This document shows, piece by piece, positions 6,785 through 8,757 of a stretch of 8,757 nucleotides of DNA (position 1 is its first letter; each line of letters begins with the position of its first letter). The translations under genes and the position numbers were made by a program. Below the pieces are notes generated by a model, which was not told where the DNA came from, searched no databases, and worked only from the letters and a program-made list of their open reading frames with translations. Source of the DNA: CAZOKZ01 sp964580585 (GTDB lineage: Bacteria > Sumerlaeota > Sumerlaeia > SLMS01 > JAHLLQ01); contig CAZOKZ010000109.1 of the NCBI GenBank assembly GCA_964580585.1, positions 1 through 8,757 on the forward strand. The letters are read 5' to 3'.

Positions 6785-7195
6785 ATGGCTCCGAAAATTC
6801 CTATTGATTTAACGGTAAACGCCTATCGCTCGGCGGACGGAAACTACGCTTGGAAACGCCCCGAAGCCTTGCGTGTTATTCATGAATTGCTCGCGCAAGA
6901 GTTAGCGCCCGTCTTGGTCGAAGCCTGGGTCGCGCCGGATTTTGAACCCTATATCGGAACCCATTCGCATGTGATTCCACAGGCGGACAATAAAGCGGAA
7001 ATATTTCGTTGGGACTGGCTCGAATCCTGGAACGAAGATGTGGAACAATGGGGGATTTATTGTCGTCGTGCAGGCGAAGAAGCCTTGGCTTATATAGACA
7101 AAGTCAAACCCGACGAAACTGCCTTGGAGATTTATCGTCCGATTATCTACTTTCACGTGTTGTTTCTTTCACGCGAGGATTTCAGCGATGAATAG
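6785..7195 (+). CDS. Small protein of unknown family, second of a paralogous pair
   Basis: This 136-residue protein is a diverged paralogue of the preceding one. The shared blocks are AYRSADGNYAWKR (13-25), RWDW (75-78) and W89 in EQWGIYCRR. It has only one cysteine (C93), in contrast to seven in its sister, and is more acidic. The C-terminus is longer, with a hydrophobic strand-like stretch PIIYFHVLFL (119-128) before an acidic end, but no convincing membrane helix. ATG 6785 has AGGCGG 6 bases upstream and lies 59 bases after the previous stop, consistent with one transcript. Its stop is 7 bases from the stop of the convergent membrane-protein gene, and no terminator is visible between them. 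Function is unknown; the duplication suggests two related partners with different specificities. Confidence 0.72.
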   Translation: MAPKIPIDLTVNAYRSADGNYAWKRPEALRVIHELLAQELAPVLVEAWVAPDFEPYIGTHSHVIPQADNKAEIFRWDWLESWNEDVEQWGIYCRRAGEEALAYIDKVKPDETALEIYRPIIYFHVLFLSREDFSDE

Positions 7196-7202
7196 TCGCG
7201 CG

Positions 7203-8342
7203 TTAAAACTTATGCCATGGGGTGAATAGTTCTTCATTTTCCGACTTTGTATAATCCGCATATCGACCCACTTTCCACCATTCTCCCAGTCGTTTACAAG
7301 ACCATGTCATCGCCTCTGGGATGACCTTCAACGCGCTTCGCACCAGTAATGTGATGACAACAGTCAGTGCAATGGCTGCCAGTCCGATCTGAAGCCACTT
7401 GGTTAATCCAAGCAAAATTACAAGTAATCCCCCGACGATCCCCACACCAAGTGGTTTCAATACTAAGCGACCGATATCCAGAAGAAAACGTGCGGTAGCA
7501 GTGGTCGCGGAAGGGATTGCGATGTGCGCGCGCAATGCCAGGACGCCGCCCAATTCCAGTGCCTTCCAACAAAGCGTCCATTGAGCGGGCAGGAAGATCA
7601 TCACATAGATGAAATGCATCAGGCTGATGTCGATTTCGAGCCGCTGCATGGCGGGAGGCGCGGCGAAAAAGAAATACACACAATAAAAGAACGAGCATGC
7701 CGATTGCACCGCCAAGGGCCTCAAGGAAAGCCCCTGTACAATATCGGCTTCATCCATTTGCGTTACCAGCAATTCTTCGAGCGGGAAATGCCTCAACGAA
7801 CGGCGTAGATGAAATCCCACCATCAGGCCGCTATAGATCGTGATGGCAGCCATAGCCGTAAAAATCGTGAGCGCACCGAAAATCATCAGGCCCGCGACAG
7901 ACTGAATGACTGTATAATAAATCAAGGTTTGAAGCACCATGACCGTCAGCCATGGAATCACCCCGATGAGATCCTCGATCTGTCTGCCCTTTTGCTTTCC
8001 TGTGTAATAGATAATGACCGGATTGGACGAGGCGACACGCGGCCAATAGTTACTGCTGATCAACCATGCGCCCCATTGTTGCCACCAGGACATCGGATTA
8101 TCCTCGGGCGGAGCAACGGCGTCGCTGACAACGGTATTTGTGGTCAGGGCCTCGATCTGTTCGCGTTCGGTTAAAATTTTGCCGTCGATACGCGGCTGAT
8201 AGATCGTTGGTTTATAAGCAGGCTTACGGTATTCGCCAGGGCGAATGCGGGGGAGTGAAATTTCCTCGTTGGAATCTTCTCTGGCAGGCCAGTCAGCCAC
8301 GGCTACGCATCCTGAAACCACAGAATTTGAGTACGTGGACAA
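7203..8342 (-). CDS. Multi-pass membrane protein of unknown function
   Basis: The 379-residue protein has a hydrophilic N-terminal tail of about 120 residues. Hydrophobic segments follow at about 125-147, 150-177, 207-228, 240-262, 297-317 and 318-336, then a polar C-terminal tail. Residues 180-210 (RRSLRHFPLEELLVTQMDEA, then DIVQGLSLRPL) recall the cytoplasmic loop of ABC-2-type permeases (ExxxTLExLLxTPLSxxEIVxGK), but the likeness is faint and no ATPase gene is in view. TTG 8342 is the first possible start because an in-frame TGA lies directly before it. It has only a weak AGAAG upstream. ATG 8093 (Met84), with GAGGA 7 bases upstream, is a real alternative that would remove most of the tail; codons in the tail look coding, so the long form is preferred. 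It follows the DUF2752 gene after 25 bases, probably in one operon. The start is uncertain, the membrane nature is not. Confidence 0.72.
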   Translation of the reverse strand: MSTYSNSVVSGCVAVADWPAREDSNEEISLPRIRPGEYRKPAYKPTIYQPRIDGKILTEREQIEALTTNTVVSDAVAPPEDNPMSWWQQWGAWLISSNYWPRVASSNPVIIYYTGKQKGRQIEDLIGVIPWLTVMVLQTLIYYTVIQSVAGLMIFGALTIFTAMAAITIYSGLMVGFHLRRSLRHFPLEELLVTQMDEADIVQGLSLRPLAVQSACSFFYCVYFFFAAPPAMQRLEIDISLMHFIYVMIFLPAQWTLCWKALELGGVLALRAHIAIPSATTATARFLLDIGRLVLKPLGVGIVGGLLVILLGLTKWLQIGLAAIALTVVITLLVRSALKVIPEAMTWSCKRLGEWWKVGRYADYTKSENEELFTPWHKF

Positions 8343-8367
8343 TCAATCTTCTATCGGAAGGATAATG

Positions 8368-8757
8368 TCAAGGTTGCACAAAGGGTGGTAAGGTACCGTG
8401 TTCGCTCCACCAGACATAATCCGGGTGCCCATGGGAAACCAGGTAAATCCGAACGAAGCCATAAACCACAATACCGATGCTGTACAGAACCAATCCCCAT
8501 CCGATATGACGGTCGTAACGCGAGATTTTTGCGATCAGTTTTTCCCGCCACTTATTAGGGAAAAATAACGTCGGACCCACCAGGAGGAAGATCAAAGCCA
8601 CGAAAAATCCGAGCGGATGATATCCAAACGACCACAAAAAATCACCATGAATGAACGACGTCACGCTGCGTGTTAACCCACAACCCGGACAAGGCAGTCC
8701 CATCGTACGGTGCATGCCACACATATCGTAACCGATCCCGACAGGAGGCAGCATGAT
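8368..8757 (-). CDS. DUF2752 family membrane protein (5' end outside window)
   Basis: The frame is open to the right edge and ends at 8368. The visible 130 residues contain the DUF2752 (PF10825) signature: a Cys before the motif in YDMCGMHR, then TMGLPCPGCGLTRSV and HGDFLWSFGYHPLG, followed by a hydrophobic segment (FFVALIFLLVGPTLFF) and a second one near the C-terminus (IGWGLVLYSIGIVVYGFVRIYL). DUF2752 proteins are small inner-membrane proteins of unknown role with this conserved CPGCGxTR motif, possibly metal- or redox-related. Family members usually have a hydrophobic segment before the motif, so the real start is probably just outside the window; the ATG at 8752-8754 seems too close to the motif. 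It lies 25 bases upstream of the membrane-protein gene, which implies cotranscription. Confidence 0.85.
   Translation of the reverse strand: MMLPPVGIGYDMCGMHRTMGLPCPGCGLTRSVTSFIHGDFLWSFGYHPLGFFVALIFLLVGPTLFFPNKWREKLIAKISRYDRHIGWGLVLYSIGIVVYGFVRIYLVSHGHPDYVWWSEHGTLPPFVQP

Overview
The window holds eight protein-coding genes, two of them cut by its edges, and no RNA genes, insertion sequences or CRISPR arrays. Base composition looks even throughout. The genes are bacterial: Shine-Dalgarno sites are visible, and there is a peptidoglycan precursor gene (D-Ala-D-Ala ligase), a signal-peptide-bearing FG-GAP protein and a DUF2752 protein. The mix (large secreted FG-GAP proteins, DUF2752, a CmcI-type methyltransferase, scattered small operons) fits an environmental bacterium of a poorly sampled phylum. 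I cannot name a taxon from the sequence.

Layout. (1) 1-255, minus strand: the N-terminal part of a D-alanine--D-alanine ligase, running off the left edge. (2) 465-1157, plus strand: a CmcI/rhamnosyl O-methyltransferase-type protein, divergent from the ligase, probably starting at a GTG. (3) 1299-3752, minus strand: a secreted two-part protein with an N-terminal YVTN-like beta-propeller and five C-terminal FG-GAP calcium-loop repeats. A hairpin plus T-run follows it in the convergent gap. (4) 4046-7195, plus strand: a four-gene cluster. A vWA protein of TerY/YegL type overlaps by one base (TAATG) a YegI-type protein kinase with a C-terminal membrane anchor. Two small tandem genes follow, paralogous to each other and of no family I recognise. 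(5) 7203-8757, minus strand: a DUF2752 protein running off the right edge, followed by a multi-pass membrane protein of unknown role. This pair converges on the cluster with only 7 bases between stop codons.

The most interesting part is 4046-7195. vWA, Ser/Thr kinase and PP2C phosphatase genes are known to travel together (TerY-P triads; yegI/yegK/yegL in E. coli). Here the vWA-kinase pair is translationally coupled and no phosphatase is visible. The kinase is predicted to be membrane-anchored, and two paralogous small proteins take the downstream slots, so they are candidate partners or substrates. A run of ten A residues lies exactly between the kinase domain and the membrane segments. Slippage there in either direction reaches a stop within a few codons, so a soluble kinase isoform is possible. 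An inverted repeat also overlaps the likely ribosome site of the second paralogue.
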